Shown one piece after another: positions 11,720-24,291 of a stretch of 64,000 bases of DNA. The stretch's first letter is position 1. Every line of letters begins with the position of its first letter. The DNA is from Eonycteris spelaea (Eukaryota > Chordata > Mammalia > Chiroptera > Pteropodidae): NCBI GenBank assembly GCA_003508835.1, contig PUFA01000683.1:1-64000 (forward strand), read 5' to 3'. A program made the position numbers and the translations under genes. Under the pieces are notes generated by a model. That model made no database searches and was not told where the DNA came from. It saw only the letters and a list, made by a program, of their open reading frames with translations.

Positions 11720-12610
11720 GAGAGGAATTTATCAAACATTTTGTTATTACATTATTTCAATGTGAAAAAGAACTTTGCACTTAACATGAATCACATGAAG
11801 TCCAGGTGAGCACTAAAGTACTACTCTACTTCCCTCTCTCCTTGTTGCCAACACACAGTTTTATTAGGCACCACATGTGTGAAGATCTTCAGGTATGGTA
11901 AGATAAACATTACAATGCAATCAATCACAACCTTGTTAAAAAACAAAAACAAAAAAAAAACCCAACCTAACTTGAAACAAGTTGTTATACACCCTAACAT
12001 TTATTGTTTTTAACCCTTAGTGATACTAAATTTGAAATTTAGGAGTTGAAATATCACACTTGCAAGATGTAGACTTTGGACAGTTACTCCCTCTTCCTGA
12101 GCTTTGCTTGTTTTGTCTGTACTAATGGTTTTACTTTACTGTGTTAAAGTGAGAAGTAAAATTATGTACCCAAAAGAATATTTTGAGAGAGTCAAGTTAT
12201 TATTCTTCTAGAGATTAATAAATGATTTTAAGAGACAAGATTCTACAAGTCATACAATGTAAAATTGTGATTCTAATGTAGGTAATAATTTATACTGAAG
12301 ATACTGTTAATCATTTTACAGGTAAAATTATATAAACATAAAATTTAGAACTGTATTATTTAGATCTCGAAATTACTCCTGAAAACAGCTAACCACTACT
12401 TGGAGATACATGAGGATATTAAGACATAGAGAGCATGCACTTTGTCTTTAGCTAAGGAAATATATCACATGGTTATCGAAAGTAAGGAATACCAAATTTT
12501 ATTTCTGTAGCTAAGACTATCTACCTTCTTAAAAAAAAAATACCCATGAACAATCTGAAAGTTATCATGCTTTATAATGATATAAAATTAACTTTCAAAT
12601 GATATTCAGA
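11720..12610. other. Intron within protease block 2
   Basis: AT-rich, with A-runs near 11941-11960; no repeat family or exon recognised. Confidence 0.35.
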
Positions 12611-12615
12611 CTTAC

Positions 12616-12783
12616 ATGAAATTCGCACATCTAGCTGTGGTAAGGATCCACTGTTCATTCAGTATAGAACCAGCACAGAAATGAGAGAAAGAGAGTTGCA
12701 CTGAAACCACCAAGGGAATTCACCAACTTCTGCCTCCCAGCAGTTGGGACACTGAGGCACAAGGCCAGGACGTAATCCACACT
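12616..12783 (-). pseudogene. Protease-like block 2, first S1 exon (frameshifted, His to Arg)
   Basis: The exon begins C-G-L-R-P and reaches V-G-E-F-P-W, then loses one base compared with the family pattern. In the shifted frame it continues [18 protein letters not shown]. Arg stands where the catalytic His belongs. Length is 168 bp; one extra base would restore phase with both neighbours, consistent with a single deletion near 12693-12700. Confidence 0.7.
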
Positions 12784-13303
12784 CTGCAGAAGAAATCCAC
12801 ACATGGGATAAGATGAAGTTAGTGCTATCACCTTTTTTCCCTGAACATGTTGATTTCCTATTTTTGGATTTTAGGAAAATACTTGAAATCTTTAACTTTG
12901 GGGAAATGCTTGGAAATATCTTTTAATTCTACACATATAGCTAGAGTAACAAAGATCTGCCTACTCTGAGAATAATATGAGGTATCTCTATTCATTTCTC
13001 AAGTGGAATAATAAAAAATTACTAAGCACTATAAGTGTTTTTCTAGTACAGCAAGCTGAAAGAAACTAGGTTTATAATACTTAGGTCTTAAACTCTTTCT
13101 GGCAAAAATAAGGTATTCTCTCAATATGTGGACATATTTTAATATTACACTATTCATCCCCCCTTTCTGATCCAAATAATACTTTGAATTTTCACTCTGC
13201 CAAAGTTTGAGAAATGACCTCTGATTTGATCAGAAATTCTAGGTTTAGGCTCCAAGACTTTGGTTCCAAGAATAACTAAAATAGATAATGAGGCTGAACT
13301 TAC

Positions 13304-16300
13304 CTGTGGTTTCATGAGAAATAACAGCTGTCTTGAAGAGCCAGAAAGCCTGGAGACTCTCTTTCCAGACCAAACCCAGATGACACTCAGCCAAAGAAAC
13401 ACTGAGTTCTGAATTCTTGAGAGGCTCTTGTTCAGGCTGTTTAGACTTAGTTTCAAATTCATATCCAGGCATCTGATAAAGCTGCTTTGTTAAAAGTGTG
13501 ATTGGAGTAGCACGCAGGGACGACAAACCATGAGTAAGAAAGGTCTCTTCAGTGAATTTTGAGGTAGATAGTTCCTGCGGAGAATTATCAGAAGAGGCTA
13601 AAGTCAAAAGGACAGGAGAGAAGACCGTAGGAGAAAGAATGGAGCAATAAGGGGAAAGACAGGATGAAGGTAATGTGCAAGAAAAAAACAACGAACAGGA
13701 AGGGGCAATGTACATGGAGTTGACAGAGAACAAGGAACAAAAAGGAAAAAGATGGAGAAAGAGGGCTAAGAAAATTAGATGGGACATAAGGGCTTCCTTT
13801 TGTTTTGGTGATTTGTAAATTACTTCCAAAGTTCAGGTAATTGACTCTTCCAGGAAGCCAGGTGCTTGAAAGGGTAAGAGGGAGAATGTTTGTAAGCTCA
13901 CTGGGTAGGAGAGAATTAATTTGATCTTGGCTTTCTGTTGCAGGTATCTCAGTTGACAAAGCTATTATAAAATACTGATCTATGGAAAGGATTGTTTCTG
14001 TTTGTAAAAAAGGTACAGGTTTAGACCAGGAGCCAAACTGACTAGTTAATGGAGTTGCTCTATCCAGTTCAACTTCAAGAGGAACAAATGATGTAATTAT
14101 ATCAGCTTTATAATGGCTGTCAGGCTTTATTTCTTTTTCATGTGGGATCCATGTTTTGACTTTGTCAGGTGTAAGTATAGCAGAGGATGCAATAATGTCA
14201 GTTTCAGGGTGGGCCGAGGGCCTGCCTTCTTGGGTTTCAGACTGTATCCAAGACTTAACTATGCCAACTTCAGTATAGATCTGAGGACTGAATACTTGAA
14301 ATTCTAAATGGGTCCATGGTATGACTTTACTCATTTGAATGTGGTACCAAGATCTGACTGTATTTGCTTCCATATTGACCCAGGGTTTGAATCCTTGAGT
14401 TTTAGAGTACATCAGTGTTGATTTTAACAGCTCCTTGCTGAGTCCAGGGGTGAACTACAGAAAATTAGCCTGAGTTAAGGGACTGTCTGTCTGAGAGTAG
14501 GTTGAATCCAGGCTCTACTTGTATTACTTTGAGTCTGTAACAAAGGAGTAATTGTATCAACTTCAGATAAAGTTATAGGTTTTACTAGCTGTCTTTCAGT
14601 CTGTGACCAAATATAGAATGTTTCAGTTTCAGGCTGGGTACTGGGTTTAGCTGTAGTAGCCTCCTGAAGATTCCAAGGTTTGACTGAATCTATCTGAATC
14701 TGAAACCAATGTCTTACTACTGTATTAGTATCCACCGGGTTGAGGGGTAGATTTTTAAAGTTTCAGCCAAGGTCCATGGTCTGATTGCAGCAGTTTCAAG
14801 GTGAATCCAGGGGTGGATTGTAGCAGTTTCAAACTTAGTCCAAGATCTGATTGAATTGCTCTCATGCTGAGTCCAAGGGATGATTATATCAACTTCATTT
14901 TGAGTCCAGGAACATGGCATTTGAGATTCAAGTGGGTACTGGGGCCTAATTGTACCATTTTGCATTGAGTACCAAAATGGACTGTATCCACATCAGTCCA
15001 GGAACTGACAAATTGTAGTTCAGGCTGGGGTCCATGGTTTTACTGAATCACTTTCATGATCAGTCCAGAGTCTGACTGTGTTGGTTTCAGTTTGTGTGCA
15101 GAGTTGGGCTAACTCACCTTCAAGATGAGGCCAAAATCTGACTGTATTAGTTTTGTGCTGGATCCAGGGGTGGGCTCTTTGCCATTTTGGTTGGATCCTG
15201 GGAGTAGCTATTTGAGATTGAGGTTGAGTGCCTTGTTTTGTTGCACGAAACTGAGTCTGGAACCAAGATCTGACCATATTAATGTCAGTCACGGTCAAGG
15301 GTTTTACTGCTTGCATTTCAGATGGGGGTAATAATGTAAACATATTAGCTTCAGATTGTGTCCAGGGCCTCACTGCTTCAGATTCAGGCTGGGCCCAAGG
15401 TCTGAAAGTACTACTTTTAGGTTGAGTCCAGAGACCGATTATATCAGCTTCATTTTTGATCCATGGTCTTACTATATCTGCTTCAGAAAAGATCCAAGAT
15501 CTCACTGTGTCTCCTTCAGACTCGTTCCCTGGATGAAATACACCAGTTTTAGTCTGAACCCATGATAAGATTGTGGCAGTTTCATGTTGAGCCAAGAGAT
15601 CCACTCTACCAGGTCCGAACCGAGTCAAGGTACTCACTGTTTGAGATTCTGATTGGCCCCAGGGTCTTATTCTTGTTGTTTTAGTTTTCAACCAAGATCT
15701 GCTAATATCAGCTTCAGAGTGGAGCTGGAGTCTGGCTGTTTGAGGCAAGGGCACTACCCAGGATATAAATGTTCCAAATTTAGACAAGGTCCATGAATTG
15801 ATATTATCAGTCTTAGGATGTGTCCAAAGAGAGGAAGCTTGATTCTCAACTGTAATCAAGGATCGAGTAGTATCAATTTGCGGATGCAATGAAATACTAA
15901 ATATACTAGGTTCGGGTACTCTCCAGGGTTCCTTGACTCAGTTTTATCATTGGCCACAATGTGACTGTATCATTTAGACTCTGTGTGTACGAATTTACTA
16001 GAGAATCAAATTGCATCCAGAACATGACTGAGGAAACTGTAGACTGTGTCCAGCTTTCTAGTGGAGATTCAGTCTGAGGCTGTGGTACGACTGTGACAGC
16101 CACAGCCTCCGCCCAGGGATTCACGGAAGGAAAGTCAGTCAAGGTCCAGGGTATGTCTGTTTCAGCCACAGCCTCTGCCCAGAAATTCACTGATGGAAAG
16201 TCAGTCAGGGTCCAGGGTATATCTGTTTCAGCCACAACCTCTGTCCAGAGATTTGTTGCTGGAGATTCAGACTGGGTCCATGGTGTAACTGTGGCTGCTG

Positions 16301-19300
16301 CAGCCTCTGCCCAGGGATTCACAGACAGAGAGTCAGTGTTGGTGCACTGTGTTATTATGTCTTTCCAAGGATCTGTCTTTGTCTTTAATTCTGGAATTTC
16401 AGTTTTGGTACAAGGTGTGACCATGTCAGGTACAGTATGTGCCCATCCATTTATTGCTTGAGGTTTAGTTTGAGTCCACTGTATCACACTCTCAGATACA
16501 GGCTGTACTCTGGGTTTTACAGTTGCAGAATCAGCCGGAGTCCACAGTATGTCTACATCGGCTATGGATTGTGTCCATGGATTCACTACTGGAGATTCAC
16601 CCTGACTCCATAGTGTGACCAAGGAAGCTGCAGCCTCAGTCCAGGCTTTTTCTAAAGATTCTGCTTGAGACCATGCTGTGACTATACCACTCTTGACCTC
16701 TGTCCAGGTACTTATTGCTGGAGACTCAGCTTGAGACCATGGTGGAATTATGCCCACAACAGGCTGTATCCAGGAATTTATTCCTCGGATCTCTACCTGG
16801 GACCAAGCTGTAACTGTATTTACTTCAGATTGTGTCCAAGGACTTACTTCTGGATTTCCTCTTTCAGTCCATGTTGAGATACTCTCAGTTTCAGACTGTC
16901 TCCAGGAATTTAGTGCTAAAGATTCTGTTGGGGTCCATGTTACGACTGTATCGTTTTCAGACTTTTTCCAGGAATATAATGAAGGAGACTCAGCCTGAAG
17001 ATACAGTGTGGCTGTATCATCTATAGACTGTGTCAATGAATTTATTGCTGGAGATTCAGCTTGGGTCAACTGTGTTATTGTCCCAGTTATAATGCCTGTC
17101 CAAGGGATTACTGCAGAAGACTCACCATGGGTCCATGGTGTGATTACATCAGCTTTTGACTGTGTCCAGGGATTTCCTGCTACAGATTCTGTTTGGGTCC
17201 ATGCTGTGACTGTATCAACTACAGACTGTGTCCAAAGACTTATTGCTAGGGACTTAACTTGGCTCTGTGGTATGGCTGTATCACTTTCAAACCGTATCCA
17301 AGGATTTACTATTGGAGTTTCAAACTGGGTCAATGTTGTGACTATGCCAGCTATAGCTTTTGTCCAGAGATTTATTTCTGAAGTTTTACCCTGGGCCCAC
17401 AATGTGACTGTATCAGCTACAGGCTGTGTCCAGGGATTTATTGCTATAGATTTAGCTTGAGTCCTCTGTATTACTATATCAGATGCAGGATGTGTCAAGA
17501 GCTTTTGTCCTGAAAATTTAGTCTTTGCCCACGTTGCGACAGGTTTAGTTAACAACTGTCGCCAATAATTTACTCCTGGAGTTTCACTCTGGATCGATGG
17601 TGTGACTGTTTCAGTTTCTGACTGTGTCCAGGGATTTACTTCTAGAGATTCAGCCTGAGTTGATGGTATTAAAGTATCTGCATCATTTTGTGCCCCAGGG
17701 TTGATTATACCAATATCTGGCTGAATCCAGGGTCTTACTGGGTTAGCTTCATACTGTGTCCAGAACCTAACATTATTGCCCTTGTTCATCCCAGAGTCTG
17801 ACTGTGTTAACATCACGTTGTACCCAGACTTTTACCTTTTCATCCACAGGTTGGTTCCGGGGACTGACTCTTTCTATTTCGGACCGTATCCAGTGGTGTG
17901 CTGTTTTCATTACTGGTTCTGTCCATAGTATGATTGTCTCCATTTGTGTGTGAAACCAAAGCTTGACATTATCAGTCTCAGACTGAGTCCCAGGTCTGGC
18001 TCTATCATCTTCAAGTTGGGTCCAGGAGTGGGCTCTTTGAAATTCATTTTCAGTCCAAGGTTTGAATGTATCCATTTGAGGATGCAACCAAGATCTGACT
18101 GTATTAGCTTCAGGCTCAGACCAGGACATGTCTGTCTGAGAGTCAATTTGGCTCCAGGTTCTGATTGTGTAAGTTTGTGTCTGCAACCAAAGTCTCACTG
18201 CATCAGTTTCAGGGCTTGTCCAGTGTGGGACTATATTACCTACAGATTGTGTCCAGTATCTGAATGTAGATGATTTAGGCTTTGCCCATGGTTGGATGCC
18301 ACCTCCTTCAGACTGAATCCATGGTTTGACCATGTTAACGTCATTCTGAATCCAGGGATGCAGTGTTTTAAGATCTGGTTGGGTCCTCAGTCTCATTTGA
18401 TCAGATTTAGTCCAGAACCTAGATCTGGCTTTCTCAGCTTCAGACTGTTTCCTAGGTCTGATTGTTTCAATTTCACTAGAGGTCCAGGATCTAATTGTAT
18501 CTGCTTCTCGTTGGTTCCAATGTTTGCCTTTTTCTTCTTCAGTTCTAGGTCTGACTATTTGAATTTTAGACTGAATCCAGGGTATGGTTACTTCAGTCTT
18601 GGTCTGTAACCATGGTCTGATTGTATCAGCTTTCAGCTGAGAAAAAGGTCGTCCTGCTTGGGTTTCTGACTGGGTCCAGGTTTGTACTATGTCAGCTTCA
18701 GGCTGAGTCCTATCAGCTTTAGAGTGAATGAAAGACTTAATTAGATTAGTAATAGGATGGAACAAGAGCCAAGATGTATATTCAGTCTTCATCTGGGGTG
18801 TGACTGTACTACTATCATGTTTACTCAATACGCTGATTCTATACATTTGACTTGAGGGTCTGATCACACTTGTCTTATCTTGGGCCCAAGACATAACAAA
18901 ACTGTCTGCAGATGGAGCCAAAGAAAAGGGCATATTAAACTCTGAGTAAGTCCAAAATTGAGTTGACTTAGGTTCAGGGAGAATCCAGTATTCATTTGTC
19001 TTTTCTATAGGCTCTTGGATCCAACTATATTTGGGGCTAGCTGAAACCAAGGCTCCAAGGTATGGGTTACTGTTGGATAATGGTATCCATTTGAATTTAG
19101 TGTGGAATGAGTCCTGAATTCAATTTCATTACCTATTAAAGGGACCCATGGACGTAGGTTATATGTTATGGGTTTAACTACAGGGTTAACTTTACCAGCT
19201 ACATAGTGTATTTGGGTTCTAACATTCTCTTTACTAAATTGAACCTGCATCACTGTTTCTGTTTTTTCCAGCACACTATGTGTCCAAGGTCCAACATCAG

Positions 19301-20144
19301 GGGTGATTTCAAGCCAGGGTCTAGCTAGAAGTTGATCATCGAAAGTAGTCTTGGTAGCTTGCACTTGAGACTGGACAGCAGTAATTTCAGAAGGAATCTG
19401 GGATCCACTTATGTCACTTGAAAACAGAACCCAGTTTTCATCAGCATTAACTAATGGTAGAGTATGAAGGCCAATTATACTGGCTGATTGTTTAACCCAA
19501 GGTCTTACTGACTCAGTCACAGTTCTATGTTGATGTTGCACTGAATCTCTCTGAAGAAGGTCCCAGGATATAAGTATACCAGTTGTTAAAGGATTCTGGG
19601 AATCAGAAAGATCCCAAGATTCAGAAATATCAGCTCTTGGGGTACTCCAGGGATCAGCTATCACAAAAGGATCCCATGGTTTGTCAATAGGAAGGGTCCA
19701 GGATTTAACCATTGGCAATTTGCTAGCTGAAGATTGCTGACTACGTTGAAGGTGTAAGTGTCTACTGCCAGGGAAAGAATCTCTATTATTTGAACCAAAA
19801 AATATTGGAGGATGATTCCGGCGCTGTCTCTTTAGTGCCAAAGTGTCTAATGTCTTATATGACTGTATAGTAAATCCATGGGAAGTCAAAGTAGCAGAGC
19901 CCGTGTTCAGGCTAAGCCTGTTTTGTGGACCATGTTCTACCCTGGGAGAAAAACTGCAGGGTAGGGGAAAAACAGGATCCAGCAGCTTCTGGGATGCCTC
20001 GATAAGCCGTCTCATCCAAGATAGGTATGGGGACATCTTGATGACAAGAACAGGATCAGAACAGGCCATTGAGGACTCACTGACCAGGCCTACCAGCTCC
20101 CAATGGTTGCCAAAGAGACAGAGAACAGGACTACCCTGCTGTAC
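13304..20144 (-). pseudogene. Giant exon: end of S1 block 1 followed by 11-residue tryptophan-repeat array
   Basis: The first about 50 codons finish the S1 fold (V-Q-Q-G-S-P replaces G-D-S-G-G-P, so Ser is Gln; M-S-P-Y-L-S-W-M matches the C-terminal strand and helix). After a Ser/Leu-rich linker the frame enters a repeat of 11 residues, roughly W-T-Q-[ST]-E-x-x-x-[VI]-x-P, running from about 19720 to about 13990. A repeat-free tail with a hydrophobic stretch (about 13830-13600) and a phase-1 donor at 13304 follow. Long open pieces (20144-19005, 19050-17773, 17816-15906, 15889-15020, 14965-14717, 14735-14475, 14412-13588, 13829-13304) lie in changing frames, so about seven frame breaks separate them. 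The coding nature is supported because the repeat motif continues in the new frame after each break. Confidence 0.7.
13990..19720 (-). repeat. 33-bp (11-codon) tandem array with 66-bp higher-order unit
   Basis: On the + strand the array appears as a recurring TGTGTCCAGGGATTT-like motif every 33 bases, often alternating so that every second unit matches better (66 bases). The length divided by 33 implies about 170 units. The 5' units (19.7-19.1 kb) and 3' units (below 15 kb) are the most diverged, and the centre is the most regular. Because the period is a multiple of three, open frames also appear on the opposite strand. Confidence 0.85.
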
Positions 20145-20149
20145 CTGAA

Positions 20150-22660
20150 TGAGAAACAGAGAATTCATATACATGACATAGATAGGCAGACTTATATAAG
20201 ATGCATATATAAAATGTCACTTATATCAATTGCATATAAATATTGAATACATTTATGAATCATAAACTATGAGTGCATATTTATGTATTTATAAGCAACA
20301 TATTTATACATTACATATATACTAATGTTTTTACATTAAACATATAAGATTCATATATTTTCTACCAATATAATTCCAAGTGACATGACAAAAGAATAGT
20401 AAATATTATATGGTACACACTCAAGGAGCTTTAGAAGCTGACTTAGGCACAAATAACTGTAACTGGTTGAAAAACCAAATGCTAAGGGGGAATTTAGAGA
20501 AAACTAAAAAAACAATTATATATTCAACAGCTTTTTTTATATACTACTTAGCTGGCTATTTCTAGGCAGAGCACAACTAATACGATTACATCTATTGGTT
20601 ATGTTTATCTCTATCATTTCCACTGCAATTGCTATGCTTCAAATCATCATGGTTTTTTTTTTTCCTCCCATCATTTCAAGCCATTACTATTTCTGTTCCC
20701 TGTCATACATGCCCTTATTTTATGGTTTGTTCTCCCAGAGGCAAATGATACTCAGAATAAAAGCCAAGGGTTCTTTAGTCTCTGATCTCAACTATAAACA
20801 TTTTTCATTTGCTCATTTGCTATGTTATGTTGCTTCATTCTTGTATCAGAAATTTTCTGATAGCTTCTTTTGCCTGTTTTTTTTCTTTTTTCAAAAATTC
20901 ATGATAAATTAATTCCTCAGAAGCTTTAGGCCTTTGACAAATGAAAGACTTTTAAAAGGCCTTCTGTGCTACTCCTATTCTGATGGCACATTTTCTACAT
21001 CACTAATTATTTTCTTGGAAGTTCGTTTTCCAGTCACATTTTATTTTTTTATTTGTTGCCTGTAACTTGTAAGCATTGTGAGAGGGCAATTATATACCTT
21101 TTAAACCCTCAAATCTTGGCACAACACCAAGCCAGATTTAGGCACTCAGTATGTACTGAGTGTATGATTCCTAATTGTTTTGCTTTGCATGACAAAATTT
21201 TGATGAGAAATAAATGTGAGTACAAAGGTTCTTTAATAGACTATTAAACAGATTCCTGAATAAATCTGATGTTTTTCATTTATTATTCTGTGGCTCTCAC
21301 TGCTTAAGTAATCAAGTCCATGTTCATTACTTCATAATATAGTCCAAACTTATTTTTCTACTCTCATTTCTTCTGCATCTCTCACACCAAATTTTTTCCC
21401 AAAAGTTTTACTGCTCAGGTATTATCTATGCATTAGATGTTCTTCCTATTTTTACATAGTGCATCTCCGTAGTTAAAAGCCCCTTTGCTTTCAAACTTTT
21501 AAGCATCACTTTCCTCTAGTCAGTATGACGATAAAGTTGACCCTGTCTTCATTGTGCCTCTACTATTCACTATACAGATGTCTATCATATTGACAAAATT
21601 ATACTGTAGTTAATTATTGTATTATGAGGTACTTTAAATCTATCTCCTATCAAATCATAAGCTCCCAGATGACTGGAAACATGCTGAGATTTTCTGAGTT
21701 GGAACTAGGTCTGTTTTCTCTTAAATACAATGTCAGATTTGTATCCCCTATTTGTACGTTAATTCATCTTCCTTCATTTCAAGTTTCTTAAATATTGATT
21801 TCAAGACTCTTTCTCCTCTTAGTCCTTTAGACTTCACAAAGTCCTGGAATTTGTTTAATGAAAGAAATATTATGTAATCTCATGTTTCTCCTCCTTCAGT
21901 AATTCTTATCTCTGCCATACTAGCAAATTTCAAATGGTTTTTTTCATTTTTACTTTTCATTATTTTTTGCCTTTAGTTCCTTTCTAGCCATTTTTCTTAA
22001 ACTGTATCTTATAAAATAAATATTACTCTCTCTAAAATTACTAAATTATCTCTAGGTTGAGGTTTAGACAAAAGGCCATATCCTTAAAAAATAATTAGTT
22101 ATGGCAGATATTTGTTTTTCATAGCAAATTGAATATTTATTTCTGTAACCTCAGAATAAATAGATAATGATTATAACTCATAAGTGTCTTTACTTTTTAT
22201 AAATACTATTTATGTTTGCTAAATTGAATTGTTTGTATTCTAACAACCAAACCCAATCCAAGAATTGTAACCTCATGTTCTTCCCATTGTTTCAAAGATA
22301 TCTGTGGTAAGTTCTCTATCCCTAAATTTTTCAATAAAAATATTTCTTGCTTTATTTATTTGTGATATTATCTGTTTTATATAATCATGATCTGCATATA
22401 TATACATGTATATATAAGATCATATGATTATATAATAACCATAAACATTATATCTGTGCATTACATGTGGAAACACTTAATATGATATCAGCCTTTAAAA
22501 TTTTTTAAGCATACAGTACAAGACTATTAACTGGATATATTCTGATGTACAATATCTCCAGAATGTATTCATTTTGTGTAAATGAAAATCTATATTCATT
22601 TTGTACAATTTTACAAATAGTTTTACATCACCCCAATGGTAACTTTGCCTTATACAGTTA
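20150..22660. other. Large intron of protease block 1
   Basis: AT-rich sequence with runs of TATATA and CATATA words near 20180-20360 and 22390-22440. No further S1 exon was found on the - strand, which is expected since the phase-0 junction from 22665 to 20144 completes the fold. Confidence 0.4.
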
Positions 22661-22664
22661 GTAC

Positions 22665-22801
22665 CCAGCATTCTTCTTGTGCTTGACTCCAGATGCATAG
22701 ATTGTTGCTTTCAGTCAGGTAGAGATGTTGTTTTTGGCAGAATGAGAGGTCCAGCAGCTTAACTGACAGCTTCTTAATACTGGTTCCAAAAATATTGCGG
22801 T
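22665..22801 (-). CDS. Protease-like block 1, exon 4
   Basis: The 137-bp exon carries the S1 segment before the active-site Ser, including Cys positions and the final E-E-C-W. It joins in phase 0 to the V-Q-Q-G-S-P start of the next exon. The donor is GTACTA, weaker than the others of the locus. Confidence 0.65.
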
Positions 22802-23197
22802 CTGAAGAAACATACAATATACTTATGGGTTATTAAGTATCTTAAGCATTTTATATAATCATATAGCATAGCTTCCTAAGATGTTTCCACTATAAATTTC
22901 AATCATTTAATTGTATAGAATTTCTGAGATACTTAGACTTCTTTCTTTCCTCCATTTTTTCTCATACACACTATTTTTGAGCTGTACCCAAATCCTTCTT
23001 AAATGGCATATAAAACACAATAATTGTAACCCATGATATTGTCACTTTACTTCCTTAAAGACTCAGACTTTTCCCTGTAAAATGGAGTGATACGGATATA
23101 ATTATTTTTATAAAAATTTAAGCTCTTTCCTTTTTTATCATTCTTATAATATTAATATTTGAGCTATTATATAGAGAATATGACTTCTGTGGCTTAC

Positions 23198-23445
23198 TCT
23201 GATATTGGTATACGCTGCAGTGTCTGTACTGGCAGTTATAACACCTCTTCCAGAAGATATTATAAGTGTGAGAAAGTGGCATTTCTTCCCTCCTGATAGG
23301 GTATTGCAGGAGGACCACTCCTATATTTTCTTTCACTTGATCTGTTCCAATTTGTGGAGCAAAGCCACGGTGCAGACATAGTTTGCGGCCAAATAAGATA
23401 TCTTCTTGGTTGATGATTCCTGAAATTTCAGAGTGCAAATACTTC
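23198..23445 (-). CDS. Protease-like block 1, exon 3 (Asp-region exon)
   Basis: The 248-bp exon has the same length as the equivalent exon of block 3. It contains V-L-L-Q-Y-P-I preceded by E-N-I where the family has N-D-I-A-L-L, so the catalytic Asp is apparently lost. P-L-S-H and a Cys-rich end follow. It is open throughout and in phase with its neighbours. Confidence 0.7.
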
Positions 23446-23827
23446 CTAAGGGAATAATAAAAATGAAGAATAATGTTATAAAATTAGAGTGAAAAAAATA
23501 TTTCATTAAACGTCTATTTAACCTGAAATGTTTAAATTGGAAAGGCCTTTACTTGCTTATCAATGTAATCTGACAACGTTCTACCTTCTAACTCTATAAA
23601 TTAATGTTTTATCTTACAAATTAAAGAGAAATTATAAATTAATGTTTTATCTTACAAATTAAATAGAATTTGACTTTTAGAGCTTTAAGCTTCATTTTTA
23701 ATATAATATTTTCTGAAGAAAATTCTACTTAATGTATTAAAATCCAAGCAAATAGTTAATTATGATGAATCAAATAAAAAAGTATATATAACCATATCAT
23801 CTTTCTCATAGCCCTCACTATACTTAC

Positions 23828-23990
23828 AGTTTAATCAGACAACTGGCTGTTGAGAGGATCCACCACTGATTCAGAACAACGCCCTGGCAGGTTTCAGGCA
23901 TAGGCACTAGCCATGGGATGTTGCTGGACACTGACAATGAGGCCATCCTTGGGGTCAATGAGTTTAACCACTGCTTTTGAGAACTGGGTA
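23828..23990 (-). CDS. Protease-like block 1, exon 2 (His-region exon, His lost)
   Basis: A TTTTAG acceptor and GTAAGT donor bound 163 bp. The frame gives the trypsin-family N-terminal strand pattern (I-P-W-L-V ... C-Q-G-V-V-L-N-Q-W-W-I-L) and ends in S-T-A-S-C-L where active enzymes have T-A-A-H-C. Ser69 therefore replaces the catalytic His. No I-V-G-G activation N-terminus is present. Confidence 0.75.
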
Positions 23991-24291
23991 CTAAAAGAGT
24001 CAGATAGGGAGGGAAGAGGTAAACATAACATAAAAAATAACATAATGTTTTATAATATATTTGTTATTCTACTTTTCTGTATAATGAAGGGGAGGAGACT
24101 ATAGAGAATAATAAGGAATATTTAAAAGGTGACAAGAATACAAGATTATGTGATATAGAAGCATAAAGAAATAGGAAATTAGACAAATGACAGAGATCAC
24201 AGATGATATTTAAGAGGTTAATGAAAATCAAGAACTTCCCTACTATTAATACAAACAAGAGGAGAAAAAATCTCAAGCATCTGTAACTTAC

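Noticed and set aside
16093..17460. Open frames of 70-150 codons on the + strand inside the array (for example 16093-16461 and 17008-17460)
   Set aside because: They are mirror frames produced because the 33-bp period is a multiple of three. They lack starts, splice signals or family resemblance, while the - strand frame continues from an S1 domain.
13990..19720. CRISPR-like appearance of regularly spaced repeated words
   Set aside because: There are no unique spacers; the whole 33-bp unit repeats with drift and is coding. The surroundings are mammalian.
23913..24104. Plus-strand 63-codon frame over protease exon 2
   Set aside because: It is the antisense shadow of the S1 exon on the - strand.
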